The position numbers were made by a program, and so were the translations under genes. A DNA stretch of 6,124 bases, taken from contig JAIOWV010000075.1 in NCBI GenBank assembly GCA_021741945.1, positions 1-6,124 of the forward strand, given 5' to 3'. The notes beneath the pieces were generated by a model. It was not told the origin of the DNA and did not search any database. It saw only the letters and a list, made by a program, of their open reading frames with translations. This document shows, piece by piece, positions 5,481 through 6,124 of this stretch (position 1 is the first letter of the stretch; each line of letters begins with the position of its first letter). Source of the stretch: Pontimonas sp. (GTDB lineage Bacteria; Actinomycetota; Actinomycetes; Actinomycetales; Microbacteriaceae).

Positions 5481-5554
5481 GGGGATGTAGCTCAATGGTA
5501 GAGCCTCAGTCTTCCAAACTGATGGTGCGGGTTCGATTCCCGTCATCCCCTCCA
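5481..5554 (+). tRNA. tRNA-Gly (anticodon UCC), 3' CCA encoded
   Basis: A complete cloverleaf of 74 bases including CCA. The acceptor stem GGGGATG (5481-5487) pairs with CATCCCC (5544-5550), discriminator T is at 5551, and CCA is at 5552-5554. The D arm is GCTC-AATGGTA-GAGC, the anticodon stem TCAGT/ACTGA holds the loop CTTCCAA with anticodon TCC (5513-5515), and the T arm is GCGGG-TTCGATT-CCCGT with one G-U pair. It reads GGA and GGG. Only one base separates the CCA end from the stop codon of the convergent amidohydrolase gene, so no separate terminator fits between them. Confidence 0.97.
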
Positions 5555-5555
5555 G

Positions 5556-6124
5556 TTACGAACTCGAAGTGTGAGTGACAACGCCCTGCGAGATTGTCAT
5601 CCATACCGGCATCTGCCGCACCGCGTCACTGGCGGCTGCGGCGTTAGACCCACACGCATCAACAAGCCACCGTGGGTCAGCATCAAGTATCACGAGGTCC
5701 GCCGGTTGGCCCGCAGCCACCGAAGTCCTTGTGGAAAAACGAATTGCCTCATCGAGGCTGAGCGCTTGCTCGGGGTGCCAGGGCTCCCTGCCATCTCTGG
5801 TTCGAGTAATTGCAGCGGCAATGGAGACCCAAGGGTCCAGGGGCGCCACGGGCGCATCAGAGCCAAGAATTAACTGCGCCCCGCTATCGACCAAACGGCG
5901 AAGCGCAAAAGCGCGATCTGCTCTATCGGCCCAATAGACGTCAGTCACGTCGCGGTCATCCACCGCATGCTCCGGCTGAACACTTGCGATTACGCCGAGC
6001 TTTGCAAAGCGGGGGAAGTCAGCGTCACGCACCAGCTGAGCATGTTCAATACGGCCGCCAAGCCCGTTCGCCTCCATCAGATCGAGGATGAGGCGGTTTG
6101 CCTCATCGCCAATGGCGTGAACGG
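5556..6124 (-). CDS. Amidohydrolase family protein (YtcJ-like), C-terminal part (5' end outside window)
   Basis: The frame is open to the right edge and stops with TAA at 5556-5558, giving 188 visible residues. The whole protein would be about 500-550 residues by comparison with the YtcJ-like group. Seen in order: HAIGDEAN at the window edge (metal-ligand His at 6117-6119), RIEHAQLV (second His at 6042-6044), ASVQPEHA, LGSDAPV with the conserved Asp (5856-5858), TRTRDGREPWHPEQALSLDEAI, and the closing ADLVILDADP segment, where the chain returns to the small beta-sandwich domain. These are the hallmarks of metal-dependent hydrolases that cut amide or C-N bonds in small molecules; the substrate is unknown. 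No frameshift or missing motif is visible. The M at 6077 is an internal residue, not the start. The gene converges on tRNA-Gly. Confidence 0.92.
   Translation of the reverse strand, partial: VHAIGDEANRLILDLMEANGLGGRIEHAQLVRDADFPRFAKLGVIASVQPEHAVDDRDVTDVYWADRADRAFALRRLVDSGAQLILGSDAPVAPLDPWVSIAAAITRTRDGREPWHPEQALSLDEAIRFSTRTSVAAGQPADLVILDADPRWLVDACGSNAAAASDAVRQMPVWMTISQGVVTHTSSS

Noticed and set aside
5571..6091. Several plus-strand frames opposite the amidohydrolase gene
   Set aside because: All are shadows of a minus-strand frame that carries the conserved HAIGD, IEHAQ and GSDAPV motifs.
1..6124. Mobile element, CRISPR array, prophage or defence system
   Set aside because: No transposase, integrase, spaced repeat array, terminal inverted repeats or defence domain is seen; almost every base is taken by recognisable housekeeping genes and two tRNAs.

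Overview
The window looks like a core chromosomal segment of an actinobacterium, most likely Microbacteriaceae. The evidence is the two-subunit ClpP1/ClpP2 arrangement directly downstream of trigger factor, a tRNA-Pro just ahead of tig, and the sequence character of ClpX, trigger factor and the CopC-like protein. By eye the GC content is moderate rather than the ~70% usual for soil Microbacteriaceae, and spacers are very short. This would fit a streamlined planktonic lineage, but that placement is inference.

Layout, left to right. A GNAT acetyltransferase fragment (plus strand, cut by the window edge) is followed 9 bp later by a 62-aa uncharacterised protein. Its stop codon overlaps the stop of clpX (minus strand). 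A 116-bp divergent spacer separates clpX from a plus-strand gene for a secreted, membrane-anchored CopC-like copper-binding protein. That gene ends exactly where clpP2 (minus strand) ends. Then, all on the minus strand and read right to left, come tRNA-Pro(UGG), tig, clpP1 and clpP2. A 141-bp spacer divides tRNA-Pro from the divergent tRNA-Gly(UCC). The last gene is the C-terminal part of a YtcJ-like amidohydrolase (minus strand), whose stop lies one base from the CCA end of tRNA-Gly.

Functionally the centre of the window is protein quality control. Trigger factor meets nascent chains at the ribosome, ClpX unfolds tagged or native substrates, and ClpP1 with ClpP2 should form the mixed 14-mer peptidase. 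The CopC-like gene splits clpX from the clpP pair, so clpX must have its own promoter. A strong inverted repeat inside the last codons of the copC-like gene sits just past the clpP2 stop and is the best terminator candidate in the window.

No mobile element, CRISPR array, prophage or recognisably new multi-gene system is visible. The points most worth checking are the coding-sequence hairpin shared by two convergent genes, the histidine/aspartate-rich tail of trigger factor encoded by a hexanucleotide repeat, and the three convergent gene pairs with essentially no spacer.
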